A stretch of DNA of 11,322 nt, taken from contig JAGLSJ010000017.1 of assembly GCA_023270095.1 (NCBI GenBank), positions 1 to 11,322 on the forward strand. Reading direction: 5' to 3'. Under the pieces are notes generated by a model. That model made no database searches, was not told the DNA's origin, and saw only the letters and a program-made list of their open reading frames with translations. The DNA is from Minisyncoccota bacterium (lineage in GTDB: Bacteria > Patescibacteriota > Minisyncoccia > JAHIHE01 > JAGLIN01). Of the stretch, positions 1 through 7,006 are shown in pieces. The position numbers were made by a program, and so were the translations under genes. Numbering within the stretch: the stretch's first letter is position 1; the number at the start of each line of letters is the position of its first letter.

Positions 1-310
1 AATGTGGCCTGCACTGAAAAAAGACGATATTGTGTTTATTAAAAATGTTGAAAAAGACGAATTAAAAGTGGGGGACATTATTGTTTACGAAAACAGCGAT
101 TCTGCAAATAACCAAACTCCGATTTTCACAATCCATAGAATTGTCAAGTTAAATAAAAGCACAATCAAAACCAGAGGAGACGCAAATAACATTGCAGACC
201 CTTTAGTAAAATATGAAAATGTAATTGGTAGAGCATTAACTATAGGTGACAAACCACTTAGAATTCCACATTTAGGAAAAATCACATCATTAGCATCTAA
301 CTTACGATAA
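1..310 (+). CDS. Signal peptidase I, SipW/archaeal (S26B) type, C-terminal part
   Basis: Partial gene running off the left edge; base 1 is the last base of a codon whose other two bases lie outside. The visible 102 codons begin M-W-P, which fits the S-M-x-P box of family S26, so the nucleophile serine would be the codon cut by the edge and the ATG at 2 is not the true start. Further in are a VGDIIVY strand, an IHRIV motif (residues 44-48 of the visible part) and a RGDANN..DP box. A His in that position instead of a Lys marks the Ser-His dyad class (SipW, ER and archaeal peptidases), which removes signal peptides at the outer face of the membrane. The protein ends soon after IPHLGKI and shows no C-terminal membrane segment, unlike Bacillus SipW as I recall it. 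It lies 104 bp upstream of a secreted protein that may be its substrate. Family assignment is firm; the subtype is likely. Confidence 0.85.
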   Translation, partial: MWPALKKDDIVFIKNVEKDELKVGDIIVYENSDSANNQTPIFTIHRIVKLNKSTIKTRGDANNIADPLVKYENVIGRALTIGDKPLRIPHLGKITSLASNLR

Positions 311-414
311 ATGATTCTATGATTAGTTTAAGATAATTTAATAAATACTTTCAAAGTTTTTTAGCAAAATTAAATAATTATGTTTTATGAAAATATAAAA
401 TCTCACACATCGCT

Positions 415-2430
415 ATGATTACGAAATTCAAAAAACATTACGAAAAACAAAAAAAGGTTAAGTTTTATAACCTCAGTTTTAGATGTTTGAATTTTGTTTT
501 AAAAAGTATATCATTGGCTTGTATTTCAGGAATTATGCTTATTACAAACCTACCAATGTTTAATGCGTTTGAAGCGCATGTTGTTAATGTAACTGGCCAA
601 ATTTGCTATAAAGAGGGAGAAACAAGAACTATCGGCTATTGGAAAACTCATCCTGAAATAACTGAGAAATATCTTCCAATAAACCTTGAAGAAGACGTGG
701 TTTCGACGATTGACGAAGCAATTAATATTTTCAATTTTAACGGAGAGGCAAACATAATGGAAAATAAATTAAATGCTCAACTTTTAGCAATAAAACTTAA
801 TGTTGCTCATTATTCAATTAATGAATATATTTTAAAGGAAAATTCACAATTTATCTCATCTACAATCGAGGAGCTTGCAAACGATGACAAACTTATGCAA
901 GCGATGTGGATTAATGATTATTTTCTAAACAAAGATGAGTTAGTGTTATCCGAAATTATTCATGATGCTGACGAAATGCTTTTAAGCATTCATGCAAGTC
1001 ATGAGCTTGAAGCAATGATGAAACTGCTAGATAATTTTAATAATCTTCACGACAATCTGAATTATTGCGTACCGCTTCCTATTACTTTAAATGAAATTTT
1101 ACCAAATCCGATAGGAGATGATAATAAAATCATGCCCGAAGGAGAATGGGTAGAATTATATAATTACGGTAAGTCTGACATAGATATTGACGGTTGGTAT
1201 CTTTATAATAAATATGAGCATCAACCAATTATAATCAGCCAATTAAATGCAGATAATAATGGCGATACAACCGACCTAGGAGAGACTGTTGTTCCAGCAA
1301 ATGGTTGGTTGGTTGTTTATATTAATGGAATGCATGCCCTTGAATGGATTAATAATAATTCAGATGAAATAAGATTATATAACGATGAATTAGATAGTGG
1401 GAAATTAATAAGTTATTATTCATTTGACAATCCTGTCCCAGAAAACAAAACTCTAGCTAGAGTTCCAGATGGAATTGGTAAATGGTATGATCCAATTCCA
1501 ACACCAGGAATGCCAAATATTTTAGAAGAAACTTTGGAAGTTGATCTTAACGATTCTGAAAATATTATGACTAGTAATATAGTTGAAGATATCCCATTAG
1601 TGCCAATAGATATATTAGATGATAATATTCTGCCTTCAAGTGAAACAACCCTGAATGATGATTTAGTAGACACTGGTGATAATAATAATCCAGAAAGTGT
1701 TATTGAAGATGCTGATATTATAGATATGAAAAGCGAAAGTATTCCTGAAACTATTGTATCGCCAGTAGAGACGAATAGTGATGATGATTTATTAAATGCT
1801 GACGCTTTACAAGGAGAAGTGGTAGTACTAGATAATGATTTAGTAGACACTAGTGATAATAATAATCCAGAAGATGTTGATGTTATAGATATGAAAAACG
1901 AAGGTGTAATTGAAGATTCTGTATTATCAACGGAAGATTCCGATGATTTAGATGATGATTTATTGGATACTAATACTGTGCAGGACAAAATTTTAACATT
2001 AAATGATGAAATAGTTGTTGCCAATTCTGGTGATGTTTCAGAAAATGTTATCGAAGATGTTAATGTTATAGATATGAAAAACGAAGGTGTAATTGAAGAT
2101 CTCTTATTATTACCAGATAAAAACGATAAATCATATATCGACAGTGACGAGTTGTTGGGTGATAACGCTCAACTGCAGGAGGAAGTTATCTTAAGTAAAG
2201 AAATAATGACTGAAACTAATGAAACTGACAACCCAGATCCAATTATTGAAGATGACGCAGTCATAAAAAATGAAGATATTGTTGAAAATATTTCATTAAG
2301 TCTTCAAGCAGATAAAAATAGTCCAGATATTAATTCGGAAGAAGATGAAACATTAGAAAATACAGGTAATAATTCAGGCATTACAGCTGACGAAGATACA
2401 ACTCAGATTCAATTCAATTTGAATATTTAA
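415..2430 (+). CDS. Secreted lamin-tail-domain protein with acidic repeat tail
   Basis: The 671-residue protein starts with a Lys-rich stretch (1-30) and a hydrophobic segment (about 27-50), a long signal anchor of the kind processed by SipW-type peptidases. After it come AFEAHVVNVT (51-60) and TRTIGYWKTHP (70-80), followed by a mostly helical region to about 215 whose family I cannot name. A lamin-tail domain (LTD) follows at about 222-368, recognisable by LNEILPNP, GEWVELYNYG, IDGWYLYN, a late LARVPDG and TPGMPN. The rest (370-671) is Asp/Glu/Asn-rich with imperfect units of about 60 residues containing DDLVDT-DNNNP and VIDMKNEGVIED. There is no C-terminal membrane segment or sorting motif, so it is either released or held by its N-terminus. 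The start at 415 is the first ATG before the basic/hydrophobic leader; no Shine-Dalgarno precedes it. LTDs occur in many CPR surface proteins; the precise role (matrix, adhesion or nuclease-associated) is unknown. Confidence 0.85.
   Translation: MITKFKKHYEKQKKVKFYNLSFRCLNFVLKSISLACISGIMLITNLPMFNAFEAHVVNVTGQICYKEGETRTIGYWKTHPEITEKYLPINLEEDVVSTIDEAINIFNFNGEANIMENKLNAQLLAIKLNVAHYSINEYILKENSQFISSTIEELANDDKLMQAMWINDYFLNKDELVLSEIIHDADEMLLSIHASHELEAMMKLLDNFNNLHDNLNYCVPLPITLNEILPNPIGDDNKIMPEGEWVELYNYGKSDIDIDGWYLYNKYEHQPIIISQLNADNNGDTTDLGETVVPANGWLVVYINGMHALEWINNNSDEIRLYNDELDSGKLISYYSFDNPVPENKTLARVPDGIGKWYDPIPTPGMPNILEETLEVDLNDSENIMTSNIVEDIPLVPIDILDDNILPSSETTLNDDLVDTGDNNNPESVIEDADIIDMKSESIPETIVSPVETNSDDDLLNADALQGEVVVLDNDLVDTSDNNNPEDVDVIDMKNEGVIEDSVLSTEDSDDLDDDLLDTNTVQDKILTLNDEIVVANSGDVSENVIEDVNVIDMKNEGVIEDLLLLPDKNDKSYIDSDELLGDNAQLQEEVILSKEIMTETNETDNPDPIIEDDAVIKNEDIVENISLSLQADKNSPDINSEEDETLENTGNNSGITADEDTTQIQFNLNI
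1660..2100 (+). repeat. Imperfect tandem coding repeats, about 60 codons per unit
   Basis: Inside the acidic tail, DNA segments recur almost unchanged. Positions 1660-1695 and 1837-1872 (36 bp, GATTTAGTAGACACT start) differ by one base, 177 bp apart. Positions 1873-1917 and 2056-2100 (45 bp, containing GTTATAGATATGAAAAACG) differ by one base, 183 bp apart; a more diverged copy of the latter begins near 1708. Both offsets are multiples of three (59 and 61 codons), so the repeats keep the frame. Near-identity at DNA level, with diverged sequence between the copies, points to recent duplication or gene conversion rather than ancient domain repetition. Confidence 0.85.
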
Positions 2431-2450
2431 TAGCTGTGGATAACTTTACG

Positions 2451-2478
2451 TTGACATTTTATTTGAAAAAAGGATAAT
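2451..2478 (+). promoter_or_regulatory. Candidate sigma-70-type promoter with no gene behind it
   Basis: A perfect -35 box TTGACA (2451-2456) is followed after 16 bp by GATAAT (2473-2478), a 5/6 match to TATAAT; a second GATAAT lies directly after it (2479-2484). Transcription would start near 2485. It begins 20 bp after the stop of the upstream gene, and no open reading frame of credible composition follows before the terminator-like hairpin at 2755-2790. Confidence 0.55.
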
Positions 2479-2484
2479 GATAAT

Positions 2485-2790
2485 ACTTATTTATTAAAAA
2501 ATGAGCAAAAAATGTAATTATAATAGCGTAGGGAGGGTCTTGAATTGGATGTAGAACCATACATGAATCAAACCAAACCAAAGTGAGTTTATAAAAACAA
2601 AAGAGATAAAATAGAAATTTAGAAAAAAGTATAGGAGGATGAAACAAAATAAAAAATAGAATTAACAGAAAATAAAAATAAGAATACAAAAACACAAGAA
2701 ATAAGAGCTGTTTGATTCTAGAGAAGTTTCGATGAAGGACAGTAAAAGATGATAAACCAAATGATTATAAATCAGTTTTGGTTGTTTTTT
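2485..2790 (+). ncRNA. Possible non-coding RNA, about 300 nt, family unknown
   Basis: This stretch is bounded by a good promoter (TTGACA-16-GATAAT at 2451-2478) and a hairpin followed by six T at 2755-2790, and contains no convincing coding frame. It is AT-rich and A-rich on the plus strand, with two more G-rich islands: one around 2528-2570 and one at 2702-2755. The second contains CGATGAAGGAC followed by GATAA, which resembles the 5' region of 23S rRNA. I checked by eye for tmRNA, RNase P RNA, SRP RNA, 6S RNA and tRNA hallmarks and did not find them. It could equally be the long untranslated leader of the surface protein at 3245 or a decayed gene. Boundaries are inferred from the promoter and terminator only. 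Confidence 0.3.
2755..2790 (+). terminator. Rho-independent terminator-like hairpin
   Basis: AACCAAATGATT (2755-2766) can pair with AATCA + TTTGGTT (2770-2774 and 2777-2783) across a three-base ATA loop, with a two-base GT bulge on the 3' arm; a G and six T follow (2785-2790). The stem is AU-rich, so its strength is uncertain. An alternative pairing exists between GATTATAA (2763-2770) and TTATAATC (2789-2796). Confidence 0.55.
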
Positions 2791-3244
2791 ATAATCAAAA
2801 TACTTTAAAATATATATAAACTTTAAGTGATATTTCAAATATTATCATTCTGTTCAGTAGAATATATTAAGAAATAATAAGTAAACACTTAAATAAATTT
2901 AACATAAAGTTAAACAGTAAATTCAGCACGAATAACGCAAAGAAACACATACAAATAACGCAGAGAAAAATTGTCATGGTTAGTTTGTTAAACCATAAAC
3001 ACTCATAAATAAACCTATTAGGATATTTTTTAATGGTCAATTTTTTATTCTTTATTGGCGCAATATATTAAGATATTATTCTGAATTTACTTCAGAATCT
3101 ATTGAATAATAATCTATGTAAATAATTAAATTTGCAATGGGCATTGAGATATATTCGGTATGATAAAGTAAAAAGTACTACGCAATAAAAATGGAATTTT
3201 CTTTTAATAAAACCTTGCAACATTATTCAATTTAACATAAATAT
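2791..3244. other. AT-rich stretch without a gene, several hairpins
   Basis: No credible reading frame is seen on either strand. Structure present: an 8-bp inverted repeat TTTAAGTG/CACTTAAA (2822-2829 and 2886-2893) enclosing smaller palindromes; a TTTAAC-ATAAA-GTTAAA hairpin (2898-2914); a short direct repeat AATAACGCARAGAAA (2931-2945 and 2954-2968); and a perfect ATTCTGAA/TTCAGAAT hairpin with a 5-base loop (3078-3098), not followed by a T-run. A TATGAT box at 3159-3164 lacks a well-placed -35 box. The last 80 bp should contain the promoter and leader of the surface protein gene, but I could not pick out a convincing promoter. Confidence 0.5.
2931..2968 (+). repeat. Short direct repeat AATAACGCARAGAAA
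   Basis: Two 15-bp copies (2931-2945 and 2954-2968), 23 bp apart, differ at one base. They resemble the ACGCAGAG/ACGCAAAG type of short intergenic repeats seen in many bacterial genomes, here reduced to two units in an otherwise AT-only background. Confidence 0.5.
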
Positions 3245-6200
3245 ATGAATAAAATCTTAACAGTAGCCAGAGAGGGATTAAGACTTAAGGTTAGTATATT
3301 TACCATTTTAACATTAGTATTATCAGTTTTTCTAGTTGATTATAATTTAAATTTAACTAATACTTTAAAGGGTATTAACAGTGCTAATGCAGTCTCTCCT
3401 ATTTTTGGTTCAATTACAATATGCAAATATAGTACAGAAGATTTTTTAGTGTCTGGATGGGAAATAGTTCTAGATAATATAGATTATGTGGATGATAATT
3501 TATCACAATATACAGGTTTAGATGGATGTTATACTTTTGAAAATTTGATTTCTGGAACATATAGGATCTATGAAGGGAGTAATTTTGGTTTGCCATATAG
3601 ACAAATACAACCAGGAAATCCATTGTATTTTGAAGTTGAAATTACAGAAAATGAGCAAATTAACAGAATGTTCATAAATGAGTTCACATGTGGCAATTCA
3701 ATCGTTGATATTGACACTGGAGAAACTTGTGATGATGGAAATCTAGTTGATGGAGATGGGTGTTCGTCAACTTGTCAGACTGAACAAGTCTGTGGGAATG
3801 GATTTTTAGAAAGTCCTGAGGTTTGCGATGATGGTGCAAATAATGGAATTTTTGGATTCTGTAACTTGGATTGTACAGGAGATACTCCAAGTATCTGTGG
3901 AAATAATATTGTAGAATACCCAGAAGAATGTGATGATGGTAGCGAATCTGACACTTGTACATCAGAGTGTACTTTTAAAAAAGGCTCAATTTCAGGATGT
4001 AAATATAATGACGAAAATGGAAATGGTCTCGTTGATTCAGAGGAGGAAAAATTGGAAAATTGGGAGATTCAATTGATTAGATGTTCATTACTCTTGCTTC
4101 CTGAAGATACTTTAGAATTTAAACCTAAAGGGGATTTTACTAGTCAACTACCAGGAGCTTGTACTATATCGGATACAACATTTACAAATTTCGATGGTTG
4201 CTATAGTTTTGATAACTTGGATAAAGGCGATTACGGCGTAAGTGAAGTAACAAAAGATAATTGGATTCAAACTTTTCCTGAGAATGATACATTTTACTAT
4301 TTTGACTTAAAAGCTGGCGAAAATGAAATTAACAAGGATTTTCTTAATTATCAAGAACCATTACCAAATTATCAATGTTCAGATGAATTTGATAATGATG
4401 GCGATAATTTGATTGATGAATTTGATCCAGGTTGTTGGACAGATCTAACAGATCCTCAAACTTACGTTCCAACAGATGATAATGAATATAATAGTCCGAT
4501 TAGTGAAGGAGATGTTATTATAAATGAATTAATGTGGATGGGGTCAAGTGATGATATAGGTGACGAATGGGTGGAATTGAAAAATATGACTGATTCGTCA
4601 ATTGACGATTTAGGTGGTTGTAAATTATATAAAAAAGGTGGAGAAGAAATAGCTGATTTAAGCGCTCTTAATATTGACTCTAGTTATTTAGTTGTCTCAA
4701 GAAAAGATCAAATTGAATCAAAAATTGATACCGTCAGTGAAGACATATTAAAATATTTAGCATTGTCAAACACTGATTTGGAAATTTCACTTTATTGTGG
4801 TCAAACTTTAATTGATGTTGTCGGAGATGGAAATGCTCCTTTGGCAGGTGATAATGGTGATCCTAAAAGATCAATGTCAAGAAAAATCTCTGAAGGAAAC
4901 GGAACGCTGTCAGAAAATTGGTGTAGCGCAATTACTCGAGAGAATTGGGATGTTGAAACCACAGAGTTTGGAACTCCAGGAACTGAAAATGTTTGTAATC
5001 TCATTTCTGGACATAAGTTTAATGATTTAAATAACAATGGAATATGGGATGACGGTGAAGAGGCTATCACTGGTTGGGAAATTGAACTTTATAGTAGTCT
5101 TGCTAATCCTATTTCAACTTTGATTAATACTTTCACGACTTTGAGTGATGGATATTATGAATTCAAAAATTTGATTGCTGAAACTTATTTTGTCAAAGAG
5201 ATAAATCAGCAAGGATGGCAACAAACAATTCCAACAGATCCTGATTATTATGAAATAGTATTATCGGACAATGAAGCTTCAGAAAATAATGATTTTGGAA
5301 ACTATCAAGAGCCAGTACCAAGTTATCAATGTTCGGATGGTTTTGATAATGACGATGACGGATGGATAGATATTGACGATTCAACATGTCATAGTGATTC
5401 TGATTATACTAATCCCGATTCATACATTCCTGAAAAAGATACTGAACAAAATGCTTCTCCAGTGATAACATTATCACAAATATCCATAACAATTAATACT
5501 GGAACAAGTTTTAATCCTATGGATTATGCAACAGCAGATGACGCTGAAGATGGTGATATTACAAATGACATTATTCCTACAGGTTCAGTTGATGTAAATA
5601 CTCCGAACACATATTTTGTTGATTATAATGTAGTTGATTCTGAAAACGAACCTGCTGAACAAAAAACTCTTGAAGTTATTGTCATCACGCAAGGATGTGT
5701 TAGTAATTGTGGCGGCGGTGGAACCACTGTCATCACAAAACCAGCCATCATCATTACCAATGAAAAAGTTGAATATCTTGGAGACGGAAAAGCAGAGGTA
5801 ACCTGGACAACAAATATTGAAACAACAGAGCAAATTGCTTATGGAGATGATTCAATTTCAACTCTTGGAAGCGTTCCGGAATATGGCTATGACTCAGTCA
5901 ATGATGAATCTAATTTTATGACCAAAGAACATAGCGTGACAATCGCAGGACTAACAGATGGAATCCCATACTATTTCAGACCAATCGCTGATCGATCTGG
6001 TTCAACTGGAGAAAAAGTTGGAATTGAAGTGTTCTACGAACCAGGCGAAGTGAAAGGAGTCGAAGCTCCAGAAGAAACACCAGAACAGATACCAGAACAA
6101 CCTTGTAATTATCTTCTTGAATATATCAAACTTGGAACAGATAACAATCCAGTTGAAGTGAAAAAACTTGAAACTTTCTTGAATGTATTTGAAGGTGAAA

Positions 6201-6781
6201 ATCTTGCAGTCAATGGAATTTACGAGCAAGTTGACTTTGATGCTGTTTCAAGATTTCAAGAAAAATATCTCGATCTAGTTCTTTCCCCATGGAGTCATAA
6301 TAGCTCTACAGGATATGTATATATCACAACAAAAAAGAGAATCAATGAGATTTATTGCCAAAAAGAATTTCCTTTAACTTCAGAACAAGAAAGTGAAGTA
6401 TCTTCATTTAGCTCAAGATTTCTTGATTCACTTTTAGGGCCTGAACAAGATCAACCTCAAGAAAGTGAAGAAGAAGATTCAAGCGAACAACCGCAAGAAG
6501 AAAATGGTGAAGTTGCTGGAGCAGAAGATGAAGTGACAGTCGAAGACGAAGCGACAACCGAAGACGAAGAAACTGACGAGAACGGAGAAACTCAAGAAGA
6601 TGTTCTTCTTATCGGTGAAGACAAAGATGACGAAGAAGCTACAGAAGATGGTTCTATTATTCAATCATTCAAGAACTTTAGTCTTTGGACATGGTTGTTA
6701 ATTTTGATTGTTTTTGGAGCCGTTACATATTATTTTCTATTCGTGTCAAAGGGAAAGAAAAAAGATGAAGAAATTAAATAA
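3245..6781 (+). CDS. Mosaic cell-surface protein: SdrD-B, DUF4215, LTD, Ig-like, FN3-like, PG-binding-like, C-terminal anchor
   Basis: The 1178-residue protein has a basic N-terminus and hydrophobic segment (16-33), then modules in order: SpaA/SdrD B-like domain (about 54-145); three Cys-rich DUF4215-type repeats beginning CGN with a CDDG core (148-178, 182-211, 217-243); a second B-like domain (247-368); a Ca-binding-like CSDEFDNDGDNLID box (378-391); a lamin-tail domain (421-583: INELMWMG, DEWVELKN, FGTPGTEN); a third B-like domain (586-686); a second CSDGFDNDDDGWID box (696-709); a DUF5011/HYR-like Ig fold (739-815); a GGGG linker; a fibronectin III-like domain (831-933); a peptidoglycan-binding-like helical domain (953-1038); an acidic Glu/Asp linker (1063-1137); and a membrane helix (1147-1166) followed by KGKKK, which should face the cytoplasm. 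It is most likely a long, Ca-dependent stalk or adhesin on the cell envelope. No Shine-Dalgarno precedes 3245. Domain boundaries are by eye; the binding partner is unknown. Confidence 0.88.
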   Translation: MNKILTVAREGLRLKVSIFTILTLVLSVFLVDYNLNLTNTLKGINSANAVSPIFGSITICKYSTEDFLVSGWEIVLDNIDYVDDNLSQYTGLDGCYTFENLISGTYRIYEGSNFGLPYRQIQPGNPLYFEVEITENEQINRMFINEFTCGNSIVDIDTGETCDDGNLVDGDGCSSTCQTEQVCGNGFLESPEVCDDGANNGIFGFCNLDCTGDTPSICGNNIVEYPEECDDGSESDTCTSECTFKKGSISGCKYNDENGNGLVDSEEEKLENWEIQLIRCSLLLLPEDTLEFKPKGDFTSQLPGACTISDTTFTNFDGCYSFDNLDKGDYGVSEVTKDNWIQTFPENDTFYYFDLKAGENEINKDFLNYQEPLPNYQCSDEFDNDGDNLIDEFDPGCWTDLTDPQTYVPTDDNEYNSPISEGDVIINELMWMGSSDDIGDEWVELKNMTDSSIDDLGGCKLYKKGGEEIADLSALNIDSSYLVVSRKDQIESKIDTVSEDILKYLALSNTDLEISLYCGQTLIDVVGDGNAPLAGDNGDPKRSMSRKISEGNGTLSENWCSAITRENWDVETTEFGTPGTENVCNLISGHKFNDLNNNGIWDDGEEAITGWEIELYSSLANPISTLINTFTTLSDGYYEFKNLIAETYFVKEINQQGWQQTIPTDPDYYEIVLSDNEASENNDFGNYQEPVPSYQCSDGFDNDDDGWIDIDDSTCHSDSDYTNPDSYIPEKDTEQNASPVITLSQISITINTGTSFNPMDYATADDAEDGDITNDIIPTGSVDVNTPNTYFVDYNVVDSENEPAEQKTLEVIVITQGCVSNCGGGGTTVITKPAIIITNEKVEYLGDGKAEVTWTTNIETTEQIAYGDDSISTLGSVPEYGYDSVNDESNFMTKEHSVTIAGLTDGIPYYFRPIADRSGSTGEKVGIEVFYEPGEVKGVEAPEETPEQIPEQPCNYLLEYIKLGTDNNPVEVKKLETFLNVFEGENLAVNGIYEQVDFDAVSRFQEKYLDLVLSPWSHNSSTGYVYITTKKRINEIYCQKEFPLTSEQESEVSSFSSRFLDSLLGPEQDQPQESEEEDSSEQPQEENGEVAGAEDEVTVEDEATTEDEETDENGETQEDVLLIGEDKDDEEATEDGSIIQSFKNFSLWTWLLILIVFGAVTYYFLFVSKGKKKDEEIK
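4346..5380 (+). repeat. Duplicated B-domain/Asp-box junction within the surface protein
   Basis: The junction following the second B-like domain (nt from 4346, residues 368-394) recurs after the third (nt from 5300, residues 686-712). Both read NYQEP-P-YQCSD-FDND-D followed by an Asp-rich end, and much of the DNA is alike (both contain TTATCAATGTTC). The lamin-tail domain sits between the two copies, so the pattern looks like duplication of a B-domain plus Asp-box unit around it. Confidence 0.7.
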
Positions 6782-6830
6782 TAATTTGTAATATTTCATA
6801 GCATTGTTTGTGCTTTCATTTTATTATTAA

Positions 6831-6942
6831 TTGTCATCCTGAGCTTGTCGAAGGATTCAGAATAGACCATAGAAGATCTTGATTTTAGTTTGATACAGTT
6901 AAAGTAAATTGATTTAGATTCTCGCTTTTGCGGGAATGACAA
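6831..6942. repeat. Composite intergenic repeat with inverted ends (REP/MITE-like)
   Basis: The left end contains CTGAGCTTGTCGAAGG (6839-6854), which I recognise as part of a short repeat scattered through many bacterial genomes. The right end contains ATTCTCGC-TTTT-GCGGGAAT (6918-6937), an 8-bp hairpin with one G-T pair, matching the 'CCCGC..GCGGGAATGAC' type of repeat. The outer ends are inverted copies, TTGTCAT (6831-6837) and ATGACAA (6936-6942). The roughly 65 bp between the two motifs is AT-rich. It encodes nothing and is probably a non-autonomous element or processed repeat. Confidence 0.65.
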
Positions 6943-6973
6943 AAATGAGAATTATATATTATAATTTCTTAGC

Positions 6974-7003
6974 AAAAAACTCGAGATATTATTCGAGTTT
7001 TTT
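6974..7003 (+). terminator. Strong intrinsic terminator after the surface protein
   Basis: AAAAAACTCGA (6974-6984) pairs perfectly over 11 bp with TCGAGTTTTTT (6993-7003) around an 8-base loop. The T-run is part of the stem, and the A-run on the other side would let it also work on the minus strand. It isolates the surface protein gene from the metabolic pair downstream. Confidence 0.85.
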
Positions 7004-7006
7004 GTA

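Noticed and set aside
2..310. A complete small gene starting with the ATG at position 2
   Set aside because: The first residues match the internal S-M-x-P box of signal peptidases; the gene continues past the left edge and the ATG is internal.
311..414. A terminator after the signal peptidase (ACTTTCAAAGTTTTTT)
   Set aside because: The stem can only form about three base pairs once a real loop is allowed.
1416..2024. Minus-strand frame of 202 codons
   Set aside because: Ser/Thr/Ile-rich shadow of the Asp/Glu/Asn-rich repeat tail on the plus strand.
2520..2590. A tRNA-like look of the G-rich island
   Set aside because: No acceptor stem pairs and no TTCRA loop with a matching stem could be found on either strand.
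2459..2695. Minus-strand frame of 78 codons rich in Phe, Leu and Tyr
   Set aside because: Its composition is what an A-rich opposite strand gives by default; no Shine-Dalgarno, no recognisable family, and it overlaps the better-supported plus-strand transcription unit.
2749..2808. A 19-codon hydrophobic frame after AAGGA, overlapping the 2755-2790 hairpin
   Set aside because: Too short, formed by the AT-rich hairpin itself, and the AAGGA belongs to the 23S-like block; a leader peptide is possible but unsupported.
3132..3164. Promoter TTGCAA/TATGAT ahead of the surface protein gene
   Set aside because: The spacer is 21 bp and no better -35 box fits, so it is not supported.
3414..6664. Several minus-strand frames of 60-92 codons and one plus-strand frame at 4812-5030
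   Set aside because: All lie fully inside the 1178-codon gene, have biased composition and match no family.
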